Shown in pieces: positions 18,180 through 27,752 of a stretch of DNA of 64,000 nucleotides; positions within the stretch are counted from its first letter, which is position 1; each line of letters begins with the position of its first letter. The translations under genes were made by a program, and so were the position numbers. This DNA comes from Rhodomicrobium sp. (lineage in GTDB: Bacteria > Pseudomonadota > Alphaproteobacteria > Rhizobiales > HXMU1428-3), in contig BQJK01000002.1 of NCBI GenBank assembly GCA_021604665.1, positions 372,001 to 436,000 of the forward strand. Direction: 5' to 3'. The notes below the pieces were generated by a model, which had not been told where the DNA came from, ran no database searches, and saw only the letters and a list, made by a program, of their open reading frames with translations.

Positions 18180-20615
18180 TTACTTGCTGTTGTCTAAAAT
18201 CTGCGCGGCGGCGATGAGCGCCTGACCATAGCTGATACCGCCATCATTGGCTGGAAGTTTGTTATTGTTATGAACTTGCAGACCCTGCTGGTTTAAAAGC
18301 TCTGTTAACTCTGCTCTCAGCGTTCGGTTCTGCAGGCAGCCTCCTGAAAGGGCGATGGTTGTCGGCGCTTCTGGCAATGTGTTAGCGGCGCGGCGGACCC
18401 ACTCAGCCAGCCCGGTTGCCAGGCTATGATGAAAGCAAGCAGAGATGAAAGATGCTGCCTCCCCCTTTTTCAGATCGCTCAACAAGGCTTGCCAAAGGGG
18501 GGCGAAGTTTAGGTCTAACCTGTTATCGAATTGAGTGAAGTGCAGGGGATAAACGGCTGCAGTAAGCGCCTTGTCTCTGGCGCGTTGATCTATCAACGCT
18601 TCTAGCTGCATGGCGGCTTCGCCTTCATAGGTAACTTTATCAGCCGAGAGCTGCAGCGCTGCCGCAACCGCATCAAACAGCCGACCGCAGGAAGAGGCTT
18701 TGGGGCTATTGAGGCCTTTTGCCATCATAGCGCGAAGTGTCTCTGTTGGTTTGCACTTTAAATAGCTGAGCAGCGAGAGCCCTTCAGATTGTTCTATAAA
18801 CTGCGGCCAGCCCAGGGCGGTTTCTATATGGGCAACGAGGTTTCGCCATGGCTCACCTATGGCGGCAACGGCCCCGGGTAGCGGTATGGCGGGAAATGCC
18901 CCGAGACGCTCTATGTATTTATAATTGCCATAAAATAACTCACCGCCCCAAATCGTGCCATCCAGCCCGTAACCCACCCCGTCCAGAATTAATCCCAGAT
19001 GTTTATTGTCATCATTGGCCGTGCCGTTTTCGCCAAGGGCCGCAGCCATATGGGCGTGGTGATGCTGCACTTCAATGAGGGGGAGGTGATCTTCTGCACT
19101 TAACGCGCGGCCATATTTGGCTGAGAGATAATCCGGATGCATATCAACTATTCGGGCGGTGGGGCGGTGATTAAACAGATCTGTATAGAGCGCGATTGCG
19201 TGCTGATAGGCATCGAAGCTTGGCACATTCTCAAGGTCCCCCAGATGCTGGGAGGTGATGGCTGCGCCGTCTTTTAGTAAGGTAAAGGTTGATTTTAACT
19301 CGCTACCATAGGCGATAAGATCGGGGGCGTTTTCAAACCCAATTGGCAATTTTATCGGTGCGGGGGCATAGCCTCTGGCACGGCGCAAAAGGGTGGTGAC
19401 CGCCCCATCTTGCCTGGCGACGCTGTCATCGACGCGGCTGGTTATCGCTCTATTATGGAGGAGTGCGTAATCGGCAATTCCGCTCAAACCTTCTATCGCC
19501 ATCTCATTTTCAATAAATTGCGGATGGTCAGACAGGTTGCCGCTGGTCATGATTAATGGCTCATCAAACTCTGCCATGATCAAATGATGCAGCGGCGTAG
19601 ATGGCAGCATAATGCCAATTTCAGCGAGGCCGGGGGCGATGGAAGCTGGCAAATTCGAGGCGCTTTGAGGAACAAGCACGATGGGGGCTGCTGGGCTTTG
19701 CAACAGAGCCTGTTGTTCTGTTGTGAGGGGCAGATGTTTTTTCGCTGTCTCACAATCCCGGTACATAAGAGCGAAGGCTTTATTAGAGCGTTGCTTGAGG
19801 CGGCGCAGCTCTTTGACCAGATCTTCGCTCACAGCGCGGCAAGCAAGGTGAAAACCGCCAAGCCCTTTAATGGCGATGATATTATCTGCCTTGAGCAAGT
19901 TGATGCACCGCTCTAGGGCTTCCTCCCCTTGCTCTAAAATTGCTCCTTCGTTGCCCGCCGCCCCATTTAGCGCGACAAGGGATAAGACCGGGCCGCAGGC
20001 AGGGCAGGCAATGGGCTGGGCATGGAAGCGGCGGTCTGCCGGGTTTTCATAGTCTTTGCGGCAGGCGGGGCACAGGGTGAATGGCGACATGGATGTATTT
20101 GCCCGATCATAAGGCGCTTCATGAATGATGGTGAGGCGCGGGCCGCAATGGGTGCAGTTTGTGAAGGGGTATTTATAACGGCGCTCAGTGGGGTTTGTTA
20201 TTTCTTCGACGCAATCTTTGCAGGTGGCAGCATCTGGCGTGATGCGGGTTTTCATCTCACCGCTTTGGCTATGCTTTATGGAAAAGCCTTTGCTTAGCCG
20301 CTCCGCGTTTTTTGCCAGATCACGGCTCTCCTCGGCATGTTCAATTGTTATAGCTTCAATTACCGCGAGGGGCGGGCATTCGGCTTTTAATCGCTCTATG
20401 AAGGTTTTACTAACATCTGCTTCTGATGGATCTGCGTGGTGGAGAATTATCTCGACGCCGGCGGCGCTGTTCCATACCTCTCCGCATAATCCCATTTCAA
20501 CCGCGATGCGCCAAACATAGGGGCGGAAGCCGACCCCCTGCACTGTGCCGGTGATGGTGATGGTGCTGGTAGCTGCGGAAGTTTGGTTTTGGGTCATAAA
20601 ATTATCGGGCGGCAA
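18180..20615 (-). CDS. hypF: [NiFe] hydrogenase maturation carbamoyltransferase HypF
   Basis: Acylphosphatase domain 'GTVQGVGFRPYVWRIAVEMGL', zinc fingers CKDC...CTHCGPR and CPAC...CPACGP, 'KGLGGFHLAC', 'QHHHAHMAA', 'LSGGCLQNRTL'. Confidence 0.96.
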   Translation of the reverse strand: MPPDNFMTQNQTSAATSTITITGTVQGVGFRPYVWRIAVEMGLCGEVWNSAAGVEIILHHADPSEADVSKTFIERLKAECPPLAVIEAITIEHAEESRDLAKNAERLSKGFSIKHSQSGEMKTRITPDAATCKDCVEEITNPTERRYKYPFTNCTHCGPRLTIIHEAPYDRANTSMSPFTLCPACRKDYENPADRRFHAQPIACPACGPVLSLVALNGAAGNEGAILEQGEEALERCINLLKADNIIAIKGLGGFHLACRAVSEDLVKELRRLKQRSNKAFALMYRDCETAKKHLPLTTEQQALLQSPAAPIVLVPQSASNLPASIAPGLAEIGIMLPSTPLHHLIMAEFDEPLIMTSGNLSDHPQFIENEMAIEGLSGIADYALLHNRAITSRVDDSVARQDGAVTTLLRRARGYAPAPIKLPIGFENAPDLIAYGSELKSTFTLLKDGAAITSQHLGDLENVPSFDAYQHAIALYTDLFNHRPTARIVDMHPDYLSAKYGRALSAEDHLPLIEVQHHHAHMAAALGENGTANDDNKHLGLILDGVGYGLDGTIWGGELFYGNYKYIERLGAFPAIPLPGAVAAIGEPWRNLVAHIETALGWPQFIEQSEGLSLLSYLKCKPTETLRAMMAKGLNSPKASSCGRLFDAVAAALQLSADKVTYEGEAAMQLEALIDQRARDKALTAAVYPLHFTQFDNRLDLNFAPLWQALLSDLKKGEAASFISACFHHSLATGLAEWVRRAANTLPEAPTTIALSGGCLQNRTLRAELTELLNQQGLQVHNNNKLPANDGGISYGQALIAAAQILDNSK

Positions 20616-20634
20616 AGGTTGTTTGAGTTTTGCC

Positions 20635-21159
20635 TCACCCTTTTACCTGCGCGAAGGCTTCCGGGTAAATTAAGGTGCCGCTTGAGGGGATATCATCAGA
20701 GTAACGCAGGCCTAAGAGGTACGGGCCTGAATAAGGGCCTTTGAACTTGCTTGCAACCTCAGGGCTATAACCAAGCTTGGCGTAATAGTCTGGCTCCCCA
20801 AGTACAAAGGATAGTTTTTCACCCATGGCTTTTAGAATCTCCTGGCTGATGCTGAGCAGCTCTAGGCCAATACCTTTGCCCTGGCAGCTCGGGTCAACGA
20901 CCAGAGGGGCCATTGCGAGCGCGTCATAGAGCCCGTCATCAGTTTCAAGCAAGACACGAGAATAAGCGATGAAGCCGGTTATTTCACCATGTTCGCCTGG
21001 GCGGCGCTGATGCGCGAGGCTTAGAACAACATCGTCATTGTCAAGGAGGTTGCGCATGAAGCGAGCTTCATCTGAGCGAAGAAAAACGCGTTCTATCAGG
21101 GAATAAATCTGGGGCCAGTCCTCTGGCCTGGTATCTCTTATTTCGCCTAGATCCATCAT
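20635..21159 (-). CDS. GNAT family N-acetyltransferase
   Basis: 'APLVVDPSCQGKGIGLELLSISQEIL', 'FVLGEPDYYAKLGYSPE'. Confidence 0.88.
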   Translation of the reverse strand: MMDLGEIRDTRPEDWPQIYSLIERVFLRSDEARFMRNLLDNDDVVLSLAHQRRPGEHGEITGFIAYSRVLLETDDGLYDALAMAPLVVDPSCQGKGIGLELLSISQEILKAMGEKLSFVLGEPDYYAKLGYSPEVASKFKGPYSGPYLLGLRYSDDIPSSGTLIYPEAFAQVKG

Positions 21160-21161
21160 TT

Positions 21162-22097
21162 TTATTCAGCAATCAGTTTTAATGTACCTTGCAGTCCGTT
21201 TAGAAATTCTTTGGTTTTAACGGGCTTTTTGCCTTCTCTTTGCAACTCAATCAGCTCTACTGAGCCTTCTTCGCAATTGATGAAGATTTGACCGTCTTTT
21301 ATTTCAACATCCTTAGATATTACTTCAGAAACACCTGACCGTAAAACCTTTATTCTCTCTATTTTACCTGGGGCAGTTTCTGCTTTAAACCAAGCCCCGG
21401 GAAAGGGGCTTAGCCCTCTGATGTGGTTATGTACCTCTTTAGCCGGGCGTTGCCAGTTAATGCGGGTCTCGGATTTGTCAATTTTGCGGGCATATGTCAC
21501 CCCTTCAACCGGTTGCTTTGTTGCAAGAAGGGAGCCGCGCTCAAGCGCATCCAGCGCCCGGCCTAATAGGTCAGCGCCGCGGATCATCATATCATCATGC
21601 AGGTCTCCAGCGGTCATTTGAGGGGGGATCGGGATGTGATCGCTGAGGAGGATATCTCCCGTATCAAGCCCTTCATCCATCTGCATGATCATTACACCGG
21701 TGGCGCTATCCCCGGCCATAATGGCGCGCTGAATGGGGGCAGCACCGCGCCAGCGTGGCAGCAATGAGCCATGGACATTCAGGCACCCCAAGGGGCAGGC
21801 TTCTAATATTTGTGGGGGGAGCAGCAAACCATAAGCCACGACAATTGCGATATCTGCTTCAAAGGATTTAAATGTTTCTTTGGCCTCTTCGCTTTTCAAA
21901 CGCTTTGGGGTGAGAACAGTCAGCCCTGCTTTTTCTGCAAAATCATGTATGGGGGTTTTGCGGGTTTTGCCGCCGCGGCCAGCGGGCCGTGGGGGCTGGG
22001 TATAAACCGCCCTAACATCATGGCCCTTTAGGATGATCTCTGACAGGCAGGGAATTGAAAATTCCGGCGTGCCCATGAAAATGACCCTGAGTGACAT
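21162..22097 (-). CDS. fmt: methionyl-tRNA formyltransferase
   Basis: 'LRVIFMGTPEFSIPCL', 'VVAYGLLLPPQILEACPLGCLNVHGSLLPRWRGAAPIQRAI'. Confidence 0.97.
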   Translation of the reverse strand: MSLRVIFMGTPEFSIPCLSEIILKGHDVRAVYTQPPRPAGRGGKTRKTPIHDFAEKAGLTVLTPKRLKSEEAKETFKSFEADIAIVVAYGLLLPPQILEACPLGCLNVHGSLLPRWRGAAPIQRAIMAGDSATGVMIMQMDEGLDTGDILLSDHIPIPPQMTAGDLHDDMMIRGADLLGRALDALERGSLLATKQPVEGVTYARKIDKSETRINWQRPAKEVHNHIRGLSPFPGAWFKAETAPGKIERIKVLRSGVSEVISKDVEIKDGQIFINCEEGSVELIELQREGKKPVKTKEFLNGLQGTLKLIAE

Positions 22098-22238
22098 TGA
22101 GCTAGGCTCCTTATTATGTTGGGTGACTTTTTATTTTGGAAAACTTTGGGCTAAGCGTTCGCCTTTGGATGCCATACTGCACCATTTATGTTGAGCCGGG
22201 CGATGATGGCGAATTAGATTAAAAGCGCGCCATCTGGT

Positions 22239-22760
22239 TTAAAGCGCGTCAGTCTTTTTGGCCTTGGCAAATTTCTTGATGACCCGGTCACGACGGAGTT
22301 TTGAGAGATAATCAATGAACAGCTTGCCATTTAGATGGTCGATCTCATGCTGAACAACTGTTGCCAGGAGGTCTTCACAAACCATTTCCTGCATTTTGCC
22401 GTGGCGATCAATATAGGCAACATTAACGGCGGCTGGGCGCTCGACTTCGGCGTAATAGTCGGGGATGGAAAGGCAGCCCTCTTCATAGAGTGAGCGCTCA
22501 TCAGACGCGGAGATGATAACCGGGTTGACCATAATGATCGGGTTGGGCTTTTCTTCCTCCTCACGCTTCGCTGCATCCATCACAATCAGACGAATGGGTA
22601 TATTGATCTGCGGCGCGGCAAGGCCAATGCCTGGCGCGTCATACATGGTCTCGAGCATATCATCCATCAGAACATTGAGCTCCGGGGTGACATCTGCGAT
22701 TTCACCACACATTTCGCGCAGCACAGGGTCTGGAATTTTGATAATCTCTTTTACAGCCAT
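22239..22760 (-). CDS. def: peptide deformylase
   Basis: 'GIGLAAPQI', 'EEGCLSIPDYYAEVERP', 'VQHEIDHLNGKLFIDYLS'. Confidence 0.97.
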   Translation of the reverse strand: MAVKEIIKIPDPVLREMCGEIADVTPELNVLMDDMLETMYDAPGIGLAAPQINIPIRLIVMDAAKREEEEKPNPIIMVNPVIISASDERSLYEEGCLSIPDYYAEVERPAAVNVAYIDRHGKMQEMVCEDLLATVVQHEIDHLNGKLFIDYLSKLRRDRVIKKFAKAKKTDAL

Positions 22761-22917
22761 TTTTTCTTTTTGCCTGTTGGCTTGAACTGATTGCTGGTTT
22801 GGTTTTTGTTTTTATTGATAATATAGTGCGTTCAGCCTGTTTTGCCACAAATCTGCCGGGGGGCAAATGGTTTTATTGTGGTTCTTAGCGGCTGCTATCA
22901 TTTTTTAAGTACTGAAT

Positions 22918-23532
22918 TTGGGGGAATATATGGCTTTTCTATATCGGGTTTTTCCGTTTTTCTTGCTTGTTACCTATCTGGCGCTGATGATCCTCTTGGC
23001 GATTGATCCCTTTAGCCGGGAGACCTGGTTTGCTGAAAATCTACCGGTGTGGATTGTGGTGGCGGCGCTGGTTTTTACCTTCCCCAAATTTCGTTTCTCG
23101 AATCTATCCTATTTTTTAATGTGGTTTTTCCTCTGCTATCACACGATTGGCGGGCATTACACCTTCTCCAGAGTGCCGTTTGATTTCTTTAATGACCTTA
23201 TTGGTTCAGAGCGAAATAACTTTGACCGGGTCGGGCATTTTCTGGTCGGGGTGTTTGCTTATCCGGCGGCGGAGCTTTTCATCCGTAAAGGCTGGACCGC
23301 GTTTAAATGGGTGGCCGTGCTTATCGGCTTTATGGCTGTTTCCACCTGGGCGGGGCTCTATGAGGTGATTGAGATGATATATGCGGTGAATTACGGCGGC
23401 GATGAAGCGGCTGATTTCCTTGGCAGCCAAGGCGATATCTGGGACGCGCAAAAAGACATAGCGATGGATATGCTCGGCGGGCTGTTATTTGGCGGGTTCT
23501 ATTATTGGTGCGGTGGTGATGAGCGGGATTAG
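22918..23532 (+). CDS. DUF2238/YjdF-like inner membrane protein
   Basis: Multi-TM; 'YHTIGGHYTFSRVPF', 'RNNFDRVGHFLVGVFAYPAAEL', 'DEAADFLGSQGDIWDAQKDIAMDMLGGLL'. Confidence 0.8.
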   Translation: MGEYMAFLYRVFPFFLLVTYLALMILLAIDPFSRETWFAENLPVWIVVAALVFTFPKFRFSNLSYFLMWFFLCYHTIGGHYTFSRVPFDFFNDLIGSERNNFDRVGHFLVGVFAYPAAELFIRKGWTAFKWVAVLIGFMAVSTWAGLYEVIEMIYAVNYGGDEAADFLGSQGDIWDAQKDIAMDMLGGLLFGGFYYWCGGDERD

Positions 23533-24197
23533 GCTGCGATATTATCTCCGGTTGCCTCAGACTTGCGGCGACCAAGTACTAGCGCTTCATGACGATCATT
23601 GATCGCTTCAATGGCGATTGATTTATTTTTCAACTTGCTGGCCGGGTGTCCTGAAAATTTTGTTGCGATCAATTTGATGTCAGCGACCTTGAGCTTTTTA
23701 ATTTCCTGAACAATTTCGGGGAAACGTTGCTCGTCTCTGAGCGCATTGGTTAATTTTTCAGTATATTCGGCCACCAGCTCTTGTTGTTTGCGAAGCTTTT
23801 CTTCTTTTTCGGCTTGTTTCTTCAGCTTCTCATGCTCTTCATTTTCCAGAGCAGTAAGTGCAGCATCGATGAATTGCTCAAAACTCACTTGTTCAAATTT
23901 CGTGAGGGTTTTTTCCAAAGCTGTTAGATCATTTACATAGGCCGCTTTGGCAGGCTTTTTCAAAAAGCTTTTCAGCTGTGCGACTTGGGGTTTCATTTTG
24001 CCAAGCGCAACACCAGAACCATCCGCGGCGGGCTTAATTTTATCGATTGATTTCAGTAACTGGCTGACGGTTTTATCTGGAGAAAAGGCAAAGACTTTAT
24101 TGAGTTCCCGCCATCTTTGTGATGCATCATGCGCATCAGAGATTTGTAGCAGTTCAACATATTCATTAATAAACTGGTTGAAGTCTTTCGCTTTCAT
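23529..24197 (-). CDS. uncharacterised helical protein downstream of the TM-anchored ParA-like ATPase
   Basis: 222 aa ORF, Lys/Glu-rich coiled-coil centre, C-terminal 'IKKLKVADIKLIATKFSGHPASKLKNKSIAIEAINDRHE'; 19-bp gap to the upstream gene. Confidence 0.7.
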   Translation of the reverse strand: MKAKDFNQFINEYVELLQISDAHDASQRWRELNKVFAFSPDKTVSQLLKSIDKIKPAADGSGVALGKMKPQVAQLKSFLKKPAKAAYVNDLTALEKTLTKFEQVSFEQFIDAALTALENEEHEKLKKQAEKEEKLRKQQELVAEYTEKLTNALRDEQRFPEIVQEIKKLKVADIKLIATKFSGHPASKLKNKSIAIEAINDRHEALVLGRRKSEATGDNIAA

Positions 24198-24216
24198 TGA
24201 CCTAACCTTTCAGCGT

Positions 24217-25413
24217 TTAATGCCTTAGCCCCATACGGTTTATGACCTCTTGTGCTAAGGCCTCTGTTGCTTGATTTATCCGTTCAGCAGTAGAGTTATC
24301 ATTTCCAAAAGGATATATGATTCCCTCACCAAAGGAGGCAGCAAGTGCCTTAAATCTGGGGATGAAAGTCTCACCGGGGAGAATATCGACTTTTCTACCT
24401 GGTCCGCCTTCATCCCAAGTGGATCTTAATAAGTCGCCTAGTTGTAAAATTGAGGGGTCATGACCCAGATTCTCAATCTTGGTAGTGGGCGATACCATAG
24501 ATCCTACAACACCAATATGTTGAATATGAGGACAGATTCCTGCACCTCTTAGACTTTCAACCTGCCTTACAAAACTGTTCACAGCTTCTGTCGAGGCTTT
24601 ATTCAGGATGGTAGGAATGAGCAGGTGTGAGCTTGTGGCGAGTGCCTGAATTTTTGCAGTGGTGAGCCTTGGGGGGCAATCCAGGATTATCAGGCTGAAT
24701 TTGTTACGCACATCTTCATTCAGCAGGATATTAGCAAGGTTAAAGCGAACATCATTATCTCGATCACTTAAGAGCCATTCAATCATCAACCTATTTTCGG
24801 TATTTGCCAAATCATAATAAGCGGGGAGAATTTTTAGATTGTTCCTGCCGGTGACGGTGAAATTCGTCGTCACGACTTCATGCTTTGAGAGATCACCTCT
24901 GATGAGTTTGGTGGCATGAGAGTCAGTGTTATTGGGGGGCCATATGTCATCATGTGGGTTGGCAAATCCGGCCAGCGTGCCTTGAAAATCCAGATCAATG
25001 AGTAGGACCGGTTTCTGTTCTGCCACACCTTCATTGAGCATAATAGAGAGGCAAGAGGCCAGATTTGCAGAAATCGTTGTTTTGCCAACACCGCCTTTTA
25101 AATTAGCAATGCTGAGAATTTTGGCGAGTTGAACTCTATCGGCGTAATTATCAGGTCTTGGGATTATTGGAGCGGCCTTCCAGAGGCCTTCTCCTTCAAC
25201 CATGCCGCCATTTTTTTCAACTTGCGCGACAGCCGCATGAGCTGATTTCATTCTATTGAAGTAGTTTATCTTTTCTTTAACGTAATTAAATAACTGCTTT
25301 GCGAACAATAGAAAGAGTGCAAAAATTGTTGCAGCTATAACTTCACCCACATTATGAGCTATTAATGGGCCTATCTTATTCCAGGCCCCTGAAATTATAC
25401 CAGTGATACTCAC
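24217..25413 (-). CDS. ParA/MinD-type ATPase with N-terminal transmembrane segment
   Basis: 'EVIAATIFALFLLFAKQLF' TM; deviant Walker A 'LKGGVGKTTISANLA'; 'VLLIDLDFQGTLAGF'; 'SLIILDCPPRLTTAKI'. Confidence 0.88.
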   Translation of the reverse strand: MSITGIISGAWNKIGPLIAHNVGEVIAATIFALFLLFAKQLFNYVKEKINYFNRMKSAHAAVAQVEKNGGMVEGEGLWKAAPIIPRPDNYADRVQLAKILSIANLKGGVGKTTISANLASCLSIMLNEGVAEQKPVLLIDLDFQGTLAGFANPHDDIWPPNNTDSHATKLIRGDLSKHEVVTTNFTVTGRNNLKILPAYYDLANTENRLMIEWLLSDRDNDVRFNLANILLNEDVRNKFSLIILDCPPRLTTAKIQALATSSHLLIPTILNKASTEAVNSFVRQVESLRGAGICPHIQHIGVVGSMVSPTTKIENLGHDPSILQLGDLLRSTWDEGGPGRKVDILPGETFIPRFKALAASFGEGIIYPFGNDNSTAERINQATEALAQEVINRMGLRH

Positions 25414-25510
25414 AACCCACCCCGTATTACTTATACTGGCATTAGATGAGCATTTATTTTAATGGGTAGCAAATCATTTATCTAAGTATTCGCACAGCAA
25501 CGGCAACCTA

Positions 25511-25999
25511 TTACCCCGCCGCGCCTTTGCGTTGCCGGTCGTATTCGGCGGCGAAGGTGATGAGGGCAGTGATGAGGTCTTGTTTGGTGTGTGTTTTGCC
25601 TTTTAGCTTTAGTTTTTTGCGCAGCTGGAAATGCCGGATGAGGGCATTGAGGTTGGCGATGGTCAGCTTTTGCAATTTGACGCGCATCAAGTCTTCACCA
25701 AATTCCCGGTATAGCGTGATCGGGTTATAAGGTGTAGCGGCAAAGGTTGAGGTTTTTGCTGGTGCTGCCTTGGCTGCAGCGGCTTTTTTGGGTGGTTTTG
25801 TGGGCTGAACATTTTGCGGGGATGCCTTTTGTAACTCCAGCTGCGGCAAGGCCCCTTCGGGCAGGCTTTTTAGCATATCTTCCGCAAAGCGCGGGTTGCG
25901 CTCGGCTTCATTCAGGATGGTTTGAAAAAGCCGCGACAATAGCTCATGAGCTGGTTGCTCTTGTTGTTTTTGTTTTTCTGGCTCCTCAGATTTGCTCAT
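25511..25999 (-). CDS. uncharacterised small protein downstream of the soluble ParA-like ATPase
   Basis: 162 aa; Ala/Pro/Lys linker, C-terminal 'LQKLTIANLNALIRHFQLRKKLKLKGKTHTKQDLITALITFAAEYDRQRKG'. Confidence 0.65.
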   Translation of the reverse strand: MSKSEEPEKQKQQEQPAHELLSRLFQTILNEAERNPRFAEDMLKSLPEGALPQLELQKASPQNVQPTKPPKKAAAAKAAPAKTSTFAATPYNPITLYREFGEDLMRVKLQKLTIANLNALIRHFQLRKKLKLKGKTHTKQDLITALITFAAEYDRQRKGAAG

Positions 26000-26066
26000 G
26001 AGTTTGTCCTATATATTGTGCGGCGCAGGGCATTGCGAACGGCACTCTCTCTGCTCTTTGTGCCAG

Positions 26067-26951
26067 CTATGCCGAGGCATATTCATTTTCTATTGGCACG
26101 GTTTGCGGCGCATGGTGCTTCCAGGTCAAAATGGCTTCGTGTAGATTTTCAACCAAGTTACGGGCGCTGCCAAATTTGATAGATGGGCTAACCGGTTCTT
26201 CATTATAGCTCAGCGCATTTACAAGGGCCTGACGGGAGGGGATTTGTAAGCCAAACTTTCCATATTCATGCTCTATCGCGTCAATCACCATGGCGCTCCC
26301 CCCCGCATTCCCAACCCTGTTTGCAATCGGTATGAAGCGGGTTTCAATATCGCGGAGCAGCACGTTTTTCATGAGGGCGCGGATATTATCTTCTGCTGTT
26401 GGGTCTGCTGTGTAGGGGATGAGCGCATAATCAGCTGCGCGCAAGCCGCCCCATGCGGCGCAAGACAGGCCGGGCGGGCAATCAAGGATCACCACATCAT
26501 AGAGCCCATCCGCAGAGCGGATGATATTGGCGACCTTTCGCTCAATATCGTAAAACACCTCTTCTAAGGTTGGCTCTGACTGGGCCATCATATAAAGGAG
26601 GGTGCGCTCGCTATCATCGAGCGCCGATGATGAAGGGATGACATCTATCACCGGGTCACGGGGCGGGCTGATCACATCGCCGCCGCCTTGCACGATGAAC
26701 TGGCTGATATCAATATTCTTCCCGTCGCCAAAGGCATTTATCAGCATATCGCCGGCATGGCGGCCTGAATCTTTTGCCTCTATCCAGCGGTCCGCCCCCA
26801 AGAAAGAGAGGCTGGAGCTGGCTTGCGCATCCAGATCAATGACCAGCACACGCTTTTGCCCATATAGGGCGAAGCCATAGGCTGTCATCATGGTTAATGT
26901 GGTTTTGCCAACGCCGCCTTTGCGGTTTGAAATGGCGATAAAGTCAGTCAT
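26067..26951 (-). CDS. ParA family ATPase
   Basis: 'AISNRKGGVGKTTLTMMTAYGFA', 'VLVIDLDAQASSSLSFLG', 'VVILDCPPGLSCAAW'. Confidence 0.92.
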   Translation of the reverse strand: MTDFIAISNRKGGVGKTTLTMMTAYGFALYGQKRVLVIDLDAQASSSLSFLGADRWIEAKDSGRHAGDMLINAFGDGKNIDISQFIVQGGGDVISPPRDPVIDVIPSSSALDDSERTLLYMMAQSEPTLEEVFYDIERKVANIIRSADGLYDVVILDCPPGLSCAAWGGLRAADYALIPYTADPTAEDNIRALMKNVLLRDIETRFIPIANRVGNAGGSAMVIDAIEHEYGKFGLQIPSRQALVNALSYNEEPVSPSIKFGSARNLVENLHEAILTWKHHAPQTVPIENEYASA

Positions 26952-26988
26952 ATTATTGGCCTCGTGACTGTTATCTGAAATTTTTGGT

Positions 26989-27594
26989 TTAGATCATTTT
27001 TCTGGATTTGATGGCCGCCGCTAATGTGCCTTCATCCAGGTAATCAAGCTCACCGCCAACCGGCACGCCGTGGGCAAGCCGACTTGCCTGCACCCCGGCA
27101 TTCGCCAGCTGCTCAGTTATGTAATGGGCGGTGGATTGCCCCTCTACTGTGGCATTCAGCGCGAGTAGCACCTCTTTCACATCGTCACCGCTGGCCCGCT
27201 CTACCAGTTTCGCGATGCTTAGATCATCCGGCCCAATGCCATCGAGTGGTGAGAGAGTGCCACCTAGCACATGATATTGCCCCTTTATCACCTCTGCCCG
27301 CTCGAGTGCCCACAGGTCGCCAACGGTTTCAACAACACAAATAAGGTTGGTTGCACGGCGGTTATCTGAACAGAGGCTGCAGGGGTTGCTGGTGTCAATG
27401 TTGCCGCAAGTGCTGCATTCGACAATTTTTTCAACCGCCTCATTTAAAGCGCGGGCCAAAGGCACCATCAGGCTGTCTTTTTTTCTAATCAGGTGCAAAG
27501 CCGCGCGCCTGGCTGAGCGCGGGCCAAGCCCTGGCAGCTTTGAAATGAGCTTTATTAGCTCAGCTATTTCAGGTCCAGTGACAGAGCGTGACAT
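26989..27594 (-). CDS. recR: recombination protein RecR
   Basis: '[20 protein letters not shown]', zinc finger [16 protein letters not shown], Toprim '[15 protein letters not shown]', '[19 protein letters not shown]'. Confidence 0.97.
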   Translation of the reverse strand: MSRSVTGPEIAELIKLISKLPGLGPRSARRAALHLIRKKDSLMVPLARALNEAVEKIVECSTCGNIDTSNPCSLCSDNRRATNLICVVETVGDLWALERAEVIKGQYHVLGGTLSPLDGIGPDDLSIAKLVERASGDDVKEVLLALNATVEGQSTAHYITEQLANAGVQASRLAHGVPVGGELDYLDEGTLAAAIKSRKMI

Positions 27595-27752
27595 TGGTGT
27601 TTCCTGGGATATTAGCTGGGGCGTTTCCTGGTCTTCAAGGTGGCCTGTGACTGGTGAAATTTATGTGCCTTAGCCAGTTTGGCGCGCTTATTTGGCAGAT
27701 CTATGATCGTACAAATAATTGAGCGAAGCTTTGAGACAGATGATTGTAATCC

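Noticed and set aside
24217-26951. ParA pair as plasmid or prophage partition remnant
   Set aside because: No ParB, replication initiator, integrase or att-like repeats seen; flanks are housekeeping genes.
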